Positions 1-5,318 are shown, numbered from the stretch's first letter. The stretch: 5,510 nt of DNA from Paracoccaceae bacterium (GCA_007120685.1 SKNG01000011.1:1-5510), one strand, 5' to 3'. Numbers and translations: made by a program. Notes: a model not told the origin generated them from the sequence alone.

Positions 1-80
1 CCGATCTTTTCCTCCGGCAGCACCTTGCCGCGCATGATGGAGAGGTGATCGCAAAAGAAGCAGCGAAGGCGGTCGCGCAT
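1..80 (-). CDS. Glutamine-synthetase-like ligase, N-terminal fragment (runs off the left edge)
   Basis: Only the first 26 codons are present; the rest lies beyond position 1. The start at 80 is supported by an AGGA ribosome binding site about nine bases upstream (plus-strand complement near 89-93). The visible peptide begins MRDRLRCFFCDHLSIMRGK and continues to a Pro at residue 22. The pattern Asp11-x5-Arg17-Gly18-Lys19-x2-Pro22 resembles the N-terminal beta-grasp segment of non-canonical glutamine synthetases (PuuA, GlnT, IpuC type), where a D-x-x-G-x-x-R-G-K-x-x-P motif occurs. Such enzymes ligate glutamate to ammonia or amines using ATP. None of the catalytic domain is visible, so the substrate is unknown. 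It is transcribed in the same direction as the P450 but is separated from it by 211 bases that include a terminator, so it probably has its own promoter. The family assignment rests on a very short match and could be wrong. Confidence 0.55.
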   Translation of the reverse strand, partial: MRDRLRCFFCDHLSIMRGKVLPEEKI

Positions 81-194
81 GGTCAGGGTTCCTGTTGAAA
101 AGGGTTGTGGAAGATGGGCCATCGCCCTTCGCTGATCACCGCGTCAGCGGGTGCTGGGCCGGGCTTTGTGCCAAAGGCCGATCCCTCGCGGAAA
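81..194 (-). promoter_or_regulatory. Leader/promoter region of the GS-like gene
   Basis: This is the non-coding stretch between the P450 terminator and the GS-like start codon. It contains the AGGA ribosome binding site and one hairpin with a 6-bp stem (130-135 with 144-149, 8-base loop). I could not identify a convincing -35/-10 pair. A TGGCAC on the minus strand (168-173) resembles a sigma-54 -24 box but lacks the matching -12 element. A promoter is inferred to lie here only because a terminator lies just upstream. Confidence 0.35.
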
Positions 195-240
195 ACGCGC
201 GTTCGAACGCGCGTGCAAAAGGGCCTTCGAAGGCCCTTTT
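192..240 (-). terminator. Tandem double-hairpin terminator after the P450 gene
   Basis: There are two perfect palindromes, both centred on TTCGAA: a 24-base one at 217-240 and a 20-base one at 195-214, separated by only two bases. In the P450 direction the first has an A4...T4-flanked GC stem, and the second is followed by TTTTCC, as in Rho-independent terminators. On the plus strand the 217-240 palindrome also ends in TTTT, so the element may work in both directions. It begins about 52 bases after the P450 stop. Confidence 0.8.
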
Positions 241-291
241 CCCGCGCGCAGCCCGAGGCAACGGAAGTGCCGGCCACCGCAGCGCCTTGCG

Positions 292-1548
292 TCATGCGGC
301 CTGAACCGTGACCGGCAAGGCCTTGATCCCGCCCACGAAATTCGAGCGCAGGAATTGGTGCGGCCCGGCCGGCTCGATGGCCCTGATACGCCGGGCGAGT
401 TCCTGGAACAGCACCCGCACCTCCAGCCGCGCCAGATGCATGCCAAGGCAGACATGCGGCCCGCCCTGCCCGAAGCTGAGGTGCCGGTTGGGCTGGCGCG
501 CCAGGTTCACGGTGAAGGGGTCGTCGAACACCGTCTCGTCCCGGTTGGCGCTGACAAACCAGTAGATCACCTTGTCGCCCGCGCGGATGGTCTTGCCGTG
601 CAGATCGAAATCCCGCATCGCGGTGCGGCGGAAATAGATGGCGGGCGTGGCCCAGCGGATGATCTCGTCCGGGGTCGTGTCCCAGACCTCGCCCGCCTGC
701 ATCCGCGCCAGCAGTTCCGGCTGATGGCAAAGCGCGTGGATGCCGGCGGCGATGGAATAGCGGGTGGTGTCGTTGCCGGCGGCGACCAGCAGGCAGAAGA
801 AGTTGCGAAACTCGGTCTCGCTGATCACCGCGCCATCGGCATCGGGCTGCAGGATCATGTGCAGCACACCCTCGGTATCGCCCTTCGCGGTCTTCTCGGC
901 CATCAGGCGCTGGGCGTAGTCGTAAAGCTCGGCCCCGGCGGGCGAGTTGAAGGGCATCAGCCGGTAGGCATCGGTCTGCATCCGGTCCAGCACATGCTCG
1001 GTGAAATCGGGGTCGGTATTGGCGATCAGCGCATCGCCCCTTTCCACCAGCCAGGGCAGATCCGCGTCCGGCGTGCCCATGATCCGGCCCAGCATCATCA
1101 TCGGCAATTGCCGGGCGATCAGACGGGTGGCGTCGAACGTGCCTTCTTCCAGCGCGCGGTCCAGGATGGGGTGGCAAAGATCCCTGATCTGATCCTCGAA
1201 CAGCGCCACCACGGGTTTGGAAAAGGCGCGGGTCAGTTTTCGGCGGACGCGGGTGTGGTCCGGCGGGTCGGTCTCCTGGAAGGTGCGGCGCGCGATCACC
1301 TCTTCCATGGTCTGGTCTTCCATGCGGATGCCATGCGCCGAGGACAGCAGGTCGGTCTGGCGGATCAGCCGGTCGATGTCGGCATGGCGGGTGATCGACC
1401 AGAAACCCTGCCCGGCGGACCATTCGGCCCAATGTGCGGGATCCTCGCGGCGGAGACGGGCAAAGGTGTTGTGCGGCACGCCACGGGCGAAGACGTCATG
1501 GCTGGTCAGATCGGCGAAACCGTCGTCGTCGGGGTGCCAGATGGTCAT
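292..1548 (-). CDS. Cytochrome P450 monooxygenase
   Basis: A 418-residue soluble class I bacterial P450 of full family length with no membrane anchor. Visible landmarks are: helix C segment with His98-Thr-Arg100-x-Arg-Arg; I-helix oxygen-activation motif Ala257-Gly258-Asn-Asp260-Thr261-Thr262; K-helix Glu295-x-x-Arg298; and the haem loop at 359-369 (Phe-Gly-x-Gly-Gly-Pro-His-x-Cys-Leu-Gly), with Cys367 as the haem thiolate ligand. The D-P-P-x-H-T-R-x-R-R stretch (94-103) and the haem loop resemble the CYP124/125/142 group, which oxidises lipids and steroids, but the substrate cannot be read from the sequence. The frame stays open far upstream. The start at 1548 is chosen because homology to the P450 fold begins there, a GAGG lies shortly upstream, and anything longer would overlap the divergent GATase gene. 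No ferredoxin or reductase partner is in the window. It shares a 72-base divergent promoter region with the GATase gene and ends in a double-hairpin terminator. Confidence 0.95.
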   Translation of the reverse strand: MTIWHPDDDGFADLTSHDVFARGVPHNTFARLRREDPAHWAEWSAGQGFWSITRHADIDRLIRQTDLLSSAHGIRMEDQTMEEVIARRTFQETDPPDHTRVRRKLTRAFSKPVVALFEDQIRDLCHPILDRALEEGTFDATRLIARQLPMMMLGRIMGTPDADLPWLVERGDALIANTDPDFTEHVLDRMQTDAYRLMPFNSPAGAELYDYAQRLMAEKTAKGDTEGVLHMILQPDADGAVISETEFRNFFCLLVAAGNDTTRYSIAAGIHALCHQPELLARMQAGEVWDTTPDEIIRWATPAIYFRRTAMRDFDLHGKTIRAGDKVIYWFVSANRDETVFDDPFTVNLARQPNRHLSFGQGGPHVCLGMHLARLEVRVLFQELARRIRAIEPAGPHQFLRSNFVGGIKALPVTVQAA

Positions 1549-1620
1549 GCGCGCCTCGGTTGCGGATAGGCTGGGTGAGAGGCTAAGGGTGAAGCGACAG
1601 GGATTGCAAACGGATTTCGC
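1549..1620. promoter_or_regulatory. Divergent promoter region between P450 and GATase genes
   Basis: These 72 bases separate two divergent start codons, so promoters for both genes must lie here or within their 5' ends. A possible P450 promoter on the minus strand is TTGCAA (1604-1609) with TAGCCT (1580-1585), spacer 18. A possible GATase promoter is TTGCGG (1560-1565) followed 17 bases later by CTAAGG. Both are weak matches to the sigma-70 consensus. No clear operator repeat was seen. The arrangement allows shared regulation, but this is inference. Confidence 0.4.
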
Positions 1621-2331
1621 ATGCGGATCGCCTTTCTGGACGCCAACACCGACCGCTCGGCCTTTGCCGCGCGCCACCCGAGCGAGGTGGAGAAATTCGC
1701 CACACTGCTGGCCCCGGTGGCCCCGGACCTGCGGCTGGAGGATCATTGCGTCGTCGAGGGGGTGTTCCCCGAGGGGCTGGCGGGGTTCGACGGGGTGATG
1801 ATCTCGGGCAGCCCCGCCTCGGTCAACGATCCTGACCCGTGGATCGCCCGGCTGAAAGCGCTGATCCGGCAGGCGGTGGGCGACGGGGTGCCGGTGTTCG
1901 GGGCCTGTTTCGGCCATCAGGCGGTGGCCTCGGCGCTGGGCGGCTCGGTGGGGCCGAACCCGCAGGGCTGGGTGCTGGGGCGGATGGTAAGCGAGAATCA
2001 CGCGCCCGCGCCCTGGATGACGGGGGGGGCAGGGCCAATGGCGCTGCACGCGGCACATAGCGAACAGGTTCTGGCGCTGCCCAAGGGCGCGCAGGTCCTG
2101 GGCGGCGGGGTGGGATGCACCGTGGGGCAGATCGCACTGGGCGATCGGGTTTTTTCGACGCAATACCATCCCGAGATCACGCGGGACTTCATGGCCGAGT
2201 TGCTGGATGAGTTGAGCGGCAAGGTGGCGCAGCCGGTGCTGGATGCTGCGCGAGCCGGGCTGGACGGACCCGAGGACAGCCGGCGGATGGCGCGCTGGAT
2301 CGTCGATTTCTTCGCGCATGCAAGGGTGTGA
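1621..2331 (+). CDS. Class I glutamine amidotransferase-like protein
   Basis: A 236-residue free-standing GATase1 (flavodoxin-like, COG0518-like) domain. The nucleophile elbow is Gly94-Ala-Cys96-Phe-Gly-His-Gln100. The other triad members are His183 and Glu185 in Gln-Tyr-His-Pro-Glu. The Ile-Ser-Gly-Ser segment (61-64) matches the oxyanion-strand region, and Ala-His146-Ser-Glu occupies the usual pre-triad loop. With the full triad present it should hydrolyse glutamine or a gamma-glutamyl compound in the cytoplasm. It has no fused synthetase domain, so it may supply ammonia to a partner or cleave gamma-glutamyl amides as PuuD-type enzymes do. The start at 1621 is the only one available after an in-frame stop at 1576-1578; the ribosome binding site is weak (GGA about seven bases upstream). 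It is divergent from the P450 and ends in a tandem hairpin terminator. A G8 tract (2022-2029) lies in the coding region. The family call is firm; the substrate is unknown. Confidence 0.9.
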   Translation: MRIAFLDANTDRSAFAARHPSEVEKFATLLAPVAPDLRLEDHCVVEGVFPEGLAGFDGVMISGSPASVNDPDPWIARLKALIRQAVGDGVPVFGACFGHQAVASALGGSVGPNPQGWVLGRMVSENHAPAPWMTGGAGPMALHAAHSEQVLALPKGAQVLGGGVGCTVGQIALGDRVFSTQYHPEITRDFMAELLDELSGKVAQPVLDAARAGLDGPEDSRRMARWIVDFFAHARV

Positions 2332-2337
2332 GGAGCC

Positions 2338-2390
2338 AAATGCCTTGAAGAAAGGCATTTGCAAAACCCTTGCTGCAAGGGTTTTGTTTT
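2338..2390 (+). terminator. Tandem double-hairpin terminator after the GATase gene
   Basis: It starts six bases after the stop codon. Hairpin 1 has a 9-bp stem (2338-2346 with 2352-2360, loop gaaga). Hairpin 2 follows after one base with an 11-bp stem (2362-2372 with 2376-2386, loop ctg) and then TTTT at 2387-2390. This is a classic Rho-independent structure, doubled. The layout matches the terminator behind the P450 gene. Confidence 0.85.
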
Positions 2391-2477
2391 CGCCTCCCAA
2401 GCCGTGCGCCATGATCGCCCCCTTGTCCTGATCCCGCAACCATGCGCTGATGGAACGAATGCACACAGGAGACCGGC
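2391..2477 (+). promoter_or_regulatory. Upstream region and ribosome binding site of the cupin gene
   Basis: A strong Shine-Dalgarno AGGAGA (2467-2472) lies five bases before the cupin ATG and fixes the start. Because a terminator ends at 2390, the cupin gene probably has its own promoter in the remaining 76 bases. TTGTCC near 2424 is a possible -35 box, but no good -10 box was found. Confidence 0.5.
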
Positions 2478-2876
2478 ATGGAGATTTCACGCAACGGCAC
2501 GCGGCCCTCGCTGACGCCTTCGGCAGACTGGTTCACCGGCACGGTCCGGCAGGATCCGCTTTTCTCTGTTGCCCCGCCGGCGCGAACAGCCGGTGTTCTG
2601 GTGACGTTCGAGCCTGGCGCGCGCACCAACTGGCATACCCATCCGCTGGGCCAGGTGTTGATTGTCACCGCCGGACTGGGCCGCGCGCAGCGCGAAGGCG
2701 GGCCGGTGGAGGAGATCCGCCCCGGCGATGTGATCCGCTTTGCGCCGGGCGAGCGGCATTGGCATGGTGCGGCGCCGGATGTGGCGATGAGCCATATCGC
2801 CGTGCATGAGGCGCTCGACGGCGTTTCTGTGGACTGGGCCGAGGCGGTTTCCGAGGTGGATTACAGGGGTGGTTGA
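2478..2876 (+). CDS. Cupin protein, (R)-hydroxynitrile-lyase-like
   Basis: A 132-residue single-domain cupin covering the whole family length. Cupin motif 1 carries His53-x-His55-x3-Gln59 and motif 2 carries Pro90-Gly91-x-x-His94-x-His96. From memory of the manganese-dependent bacterial hydroxynitrile lyases (GtHNL of Granulicella tundricola, AcHNL of Acidobacterium), the metal ligands are His53, His55, Gln59 and His94, the same residues at the same numbers. The segments Ala-Asp-Trp-Phe-Thr-Gly-Thr-Val-Arg (16-24) and Phe-Glu-Pro-Gly-Ala-Arg-Thr (44-50) also match that family closely. Known members cleave or form cyanohydrins in vitro, but their natural role is unsettled and many homologues are annotated only as cupins. 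Position 110 is His where I recall Gln in wild-type GtHNL. The gene is monocistronic, with a strong AGGAGA ribosome binding site, and is convergent with dxs. Fold and metal site are secure; enzymatic activity is inferred. Confidence 0.88.
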   Translation: MEISRNGTRPSLTPSADWFTGTVRQDPLFSVAPPARTAGVLVTFEPGARTNWHTHPLGQVLIVTAGLGRAQREGGPVEEIRPGDVIRFAPGERHWHGAAPDVAMSHIAVHEALDGVSVDWAEAVSEVDYRGG

Positions 2877-2881
2877 CGGAA

Positions 2882-2930
2882 GGGGGGCGCTGCCCCCCGT
2901 CGTCTGGCGACGACTCCCCCCGGGATATTT
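2882..2930. repeat. G/C-rich double-hairpin element (Rhodobacteraceae-type intergenic repeat, likely terminator)
   Basis: It lies between the convergent cupin and dxs genes, five bases after the cupin stop. Hairpin A pairs GGGGGGC (2882-2888) with GCCCCCC (2892-2898). Hairpin B pairs GTCGTC (2899-2904) with GACGAC (2909-2914). A second C6 tract (2916-2921) follows, then gggatatttggagag. The G6 tract could pair with either C6 tract, giving two alternative folds. I recall similar C-run/gggatattt-type sequences as frequent intergenic elements in Rhodobacteraceae; this was not searched. A terminator role for one or both genes is likely, although the U-run is poor on both strands. Confidence 0.6.
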
Positions 2931-2983
2931 GGAGAGCAAAGAGAAGGGCGGGTTCTGGTGGCAGGGTGCGTGCCGCCGCCGCT

Positions 2984-4900
2984 TCAAGCCACCGTGGCGA
3001 TGCGGGCGATGCCCAGGGCGCCAAGCGCGCGGGTGGCGATATCCTCGGCGGTCATCTGGGCGGCGGCATACATCCGTTCCGGGCTGTCCTGGTCGATGAA
3101 GGCATCGGGCAGGGTGACGGTGCGGATGGCCAGACCATGTTCAAGCCCGCCCGAATTGGCAAGATGGTGCAGCACCATCGCGCCGAAGCCCCCCTGCGCA
3201 CCCTGCTCGACGGTGATCAGTGCCTTGTGATGGCGGGCAAGCTGGTCGATGAGGCCAGTGTCCAGCGGCTTGGCGAAGCGGGCATCGGCCACGGTGGCCG
3301 TGACGCCGCGACGGGCCAGCGCCTCGGCCGCCGCGAGGGTTTCCTGCAGGTGGGCACCGAAGGACAGGAAGGCGACATGGCTGCCCTCGGCGATCACGCG
3401 GCCCTTGCCGATCTCGATGGTCTCGCCATAGTCGGGCATCTCGATACCCACCCCCTCGCCGCGCGGGTAGCGGAAGGCGATGGGGCCGTCGTCATGGGCC
3501 GCCGCCGTGGCGACCATGCGTTGCAACTCGGCCTCATCGGCCGCGGCCATGACGGTGAAGCCCGGCAGGTTGGAAAGATAGGCCACGTCGAAACTGCCGG
3601 CATGGGTGGCGCCATCCGCGCCGACAAGCCCCGCGCGGTCGATGGCAAAGCGCACGGGCAGGCCCTGCAGCGCCACGTCATGCACGATCTGGTCGTAGCC
3701 GCGTTGCAGGAAGGTGGAATAGATCGCGCAGAAGGGCCGCAGCCCGGACGCCGCCATGCCGGCGGCGAAGGTGACCGCGTGCTGTTCGGCGATACCGACG
3801 TCGAACACCCGGCGGGGGAAGCGTTTCGCCATGATGTCCAGCCCCGTGCCCGAGGGCATGGCCGCGGTCACCGCCACCAGCCGCGGGTCGCGCGCCGCGG
3901 CCTCGGTCAGGCTGCGGCCAAAGACGCCGGTGTAACTGGGGGCGTTGGACTTGCCCTTGCTCTGCGCTCCGGTGGCGACGTCGAATTTCGACACGCCGTG
4001 ATAGCAGCAGTCCGATGCCTCGGCCGGGGCATAACCCTTGCCCTTCACCGTCAGCGCGTGGATCAGCACCGGCCCGGTGGCCCGTGCCCGCGCCGCACGC
4101 AGCGTGGCCAGCAGTTCCGGCATGGAATGGCCGTCGATGGGGCCGACATAGGTGAAGCCCAGTTGCTCGAAAAGTGTCCCGCTGCCGGGCTGGCCGGTGA
4201 TCATGGCGCGGGTGCGGCGTGCATGGTCGCGCAGGGGCGGCGGCAGCGCCTGTTCGAACCCTTGCGCGATGTCGCGCAGGGCGGCGCCGGCCTGGGTGGT
4301 GCCAAGCTGTTGCAGATAGCGGCTCATTGCGCCGACCGGCGGGGCGATGGACATGTCGTTGTCGTTCAGGATGACGAACAGCCTGCGCCCCTCGGCGCCC
4401 GCGTGGTTGAGCGCCTCATAGGCCATGCCGGCAGTGATGGAGCCGTCGCCGATCACGGCGATGGCATCGCCCGTGGGCTGGCCCATGTCCCGGCCCATGG
4501 TAAAGCCCAGCGCGGCCGAGATGCTGGTCGAGCTATGCGCGGCGCCGAAGGGGTCGAACTCGCTTTCCGCCCGCTTGGTGAAGCCTGAAAGCCCGCCGCC
4601 CTGGCGCAAAGTCCCCATGCGGTGGCGCCGGCCGGTGAGAATTTTATGCGGATAGCACTGGTGGCCCACGTCCCAGATCAGCTTGTCGAAGGGCGTGCGG
4701 AACACGGCATGCAGGGCCACGGTCAGTTCCACCACGCCGAGCGAGGAGCCCAGATGCCCGCCGGTGCGGCTGACCGTGTCGATCACCTCGGCGCGCAGTT
4801 CATCGGCTAGGGTGCCCAGATCGGCGTCATCGAGGGCGCGCAGGTCATGCGGGCCGGCGACGCGGTCCAGATGCGGGGTGGGGCTTTCGGTCTGGGTCAT
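2984..4900 (-). CDS. dxs: 1-deoxy-D-xylulose-5-phosphate synthase
   Basis: A 638-residue thiamine-diphosphate enzyme that condenses pyruvate with D-glyceraldehyde 3-phosphate to DXP, the first step of the MEP isoprenoid pathway, and also supplies thiamine and pyridoxal synthesis. The family's usual length is about 620-640. Landmarks are His49 in Gly-Gly-His-Leu-Gly; the ThDP/Mg motif from Gly151-Asp152-Gly153 to Asn179-Asp-Asn181; the catalytic Glu372 in Ala-Glu-Gln-His; Tyr394 and Arg400; Asp429 and His433; and Arg480 in Tyr-Pro-Arg. These correspond to E. coli Dxs His49, Glu370, Tyr392, Arg398, Asp427, His431 and Arg478. The start at 4900 has an AAGGAA ribosome binding site; an upstream in-frame ATG at 4954 lies inside the puf terminator stem and was rejected. 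Its position behind pufX is that of Rhodobacter dxs (orf641 in R. capsulatus), linking precursor supply to carotenoid and bacteriochlorophyll synthesis. Regulation is probably by read-through of the puf terminator. Confidence 0.97.
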   Translation of the reverse strand: MTQTESPTPHLDRVAGPHDLRALDDADLGTLADELRAEVIDTVSRTGGHLGSSLGVVELTVALHAVFRTPFDKLIWDVGHQCYPHKILTGRRHRMGTLRQGGGLSGFTKRAESEFDPFGAAHSSTSISAALGFTMGRDMGQPTGDAIAVIGDGSITAGMAYEALNHAGAEGRRLFVILNDNDMSIAPPVGAMSRYLQQLGTTQAGAALRDIAQGFEQALPPPLRDHARRTRAMITGQPGSGTLFEQLGFTYVGPIDGHSMPELLATLRAARARATGPVLIHALTVKGKGYAPAEASDCCYHGVSKFDVATGAQSKGKSNAPSYTGVFGRSLTEAAARDPRLVAVTAAMPSGTGLDIMAKRFPRRVFDVGIAEQHAVTFAAGMAASGLRPFCAIYSTFLQRGYDQIVHDVALQGLPVRFAIDRAGLVGADGATHAGSFDVAYLSNLPGFTVMAAADEAELQRMVATAAAHDDGPIAFRYPRGEGVGIEMPDYGETIEIGKGRVIAEGSHVAFLSFGAHLQETLAAAEALARRGVTATVADARFAKPLDTGLIDQLARHHKALITVEQGAQGGFGAMVLHHLANSGGLEHGLAIRTVTLPDAFIDQDSPERMYAAAQMTAEDIATRALGALGIARIATVA

Positions 4901-4920
4901 GGCGGGTTCCTTCGGGTGAA

Positions 4921-4960
4921 AGAAAAAAGGTGCCGTGCGGGTCTTGTCCCTCACGGCACC
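4921..4960 (-). terminator. Intrinsic terminator of the puf operon, just upstream of dxs
   Basis: A 9-bp GC-rich stem pairs 4929-4937 with 4952-4960. Inside it, after a c/t mismatch, a further 3 bp (4939-4941 with 4948-4950) pair around a 6-base loop. On the minus strand the hairpin runs directly into TTTTTT (4923-4928) and then cttt-rich sequence. This is the strongest terminator in the window. It lies about 124 bases after pufX and ends about 22 bases before the dxs ATG. Confidence 0.9.
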
Positions 4961-4984
4961 AGTGTCCTGTTGCCATCAGGATAG

Positions 4985-5070
4985 GGAACCGGGCTGATAC
5001 AGGCCCGCGGTTCGGGGCGGCTATGGCCCGAACGCCGTGGCGGGCGGGCGGTTCTGATGCCGCCCGTCCC
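4985..5070 (-). other. Hairpin-rich 3' untranslated region downstream of pufX
   Basis: Three stem-loops precede the puf terminator: 5045-5051 with 5060-5066 (7 bp, 8-base loop), 5010-5016 with 5027-5033 (7 bp, 10-base loop) and 4990-4994 with 5003-5007 (5 bp, 8-base loop). In Rhodobacter, hairpins in puf mRNA are known to slow exonucleolytic decay and set segment stability. A similar role here is inference. No open reading frame with a ribosome binding site was found in this spacer. Confidence 0.5.
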
Positions 5071-5084
5071 GCGTGTTCATGGCC

Positions 5085-5318
5085 TCAGCCCAGCCGGCTG
5101 TCGACGGGTTCGACAACCTGGCTGAAGGGCATCGGTGGGGGCGCGTTCTGGCTTTCCGGCGGCAGGAACCAGGCTACCACCCGGATCGCAACGACGATCA
5201 GCGCGATGGCGACCAGGATCGCCGCGGTGTAGCCCGCCCCGCGCAGCATTTCCGACAGGATCCAGCTGCGCAATCTGCCGGTGCGGGTCTGGCCGGTGTA
5301 GTCAAGAAGATCGGACAT
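5085..5318 (-). CDS. pufX: Photosynthetic reaction centre-LH1 core protein PufX
   Basis: A 77-residue single-span membrane protein. The N-terminal 20 or so residues are cytoplasmic and polar, then Leu-Arg-Gly-Ala-Gly-Tyr (25-30) leads into a hydrophobic helix (about 31-52), followed by a Pro-rich periplasmic tail. Known PufX proteins share the W-x4-(Q/E)-M-(M/L)-(K/R)-G-A-G-(W/Y) entry and an Arg-Val-Val...Leu-Pro exit, both visible here (Trp19 to Tyr30; Arg46-Val-Val, Leu52-Pro). PufX opens the LH1 ring around the reaction centre so that quinone can exchange with the cytochrome bc1 complex. The start at 5318 has a GAGGAAGGA ribosome binding site; an upstream ATG at 5339 overlaps the pufM stop and has none. 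It follows pufM by 13 bases and is cotranscribed with it. The C-terminal tail may be processed, as in R. sphaeroides. Sequence identity is modest, as is normal for PufX, but context makes the call secure. Confidence 0.92.
   Translation of the reverse strand: MSDLLDYTGQTRTGRLRSWILSEMLRGAGYTAAILVAIALIVVAIRVVAWFLPPESQNAPPPMPFSQVVEPVDSRLG

Noticed and set aside
168..173. TGGCAC on the minus strand as a sigma-54 promoter for the GS-like gene
   Set aside because: No TTGC-type -12 element follows at the required spacing.
151..1569. Long plus-strand open frame antisense to the P450
   Set aside because: It lacks recognisable domains and mirrors a well-supported P450 on the other strand; long antisense frames are expected at this GC content.
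2148..2154. T-run inside the GATase gene as a terminator
   Set aside because: No GC-rich hairpin precedes it and the reading frame continues through the conserved Gln-Tyr-His-Pro-Glu motif.
1549..2490. 314-codon upstream extension of the P450 frame
   Set aside because: The extension would run antisense through the GATase gene and has no P450 similarity; the GAGG-preceded ATG at 1548 fits the family length.
2873..4588. Long plus-strand open frame antisense to dxs
   Set aside because: It is a shadow of dxs; the translation is low-complexity Gly/Arg/His/Ala-rich with no known motif.
4901..4954. Earlier in-frame ATG for dxs at 4954
   Set aside because: It lies inside the puf terminator stem, has no ribosome binding site and adds non-homologous residues.
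5099..5115. TGTCGA/TCGACA inverted repeat as a PpsR-type (TGT-N12-ACA) regulator site
   Set aside because: The spacing between TGT and ACA is 11 rather than 12 and it lies in the 3' end of the pufX coding region, not a promoter.
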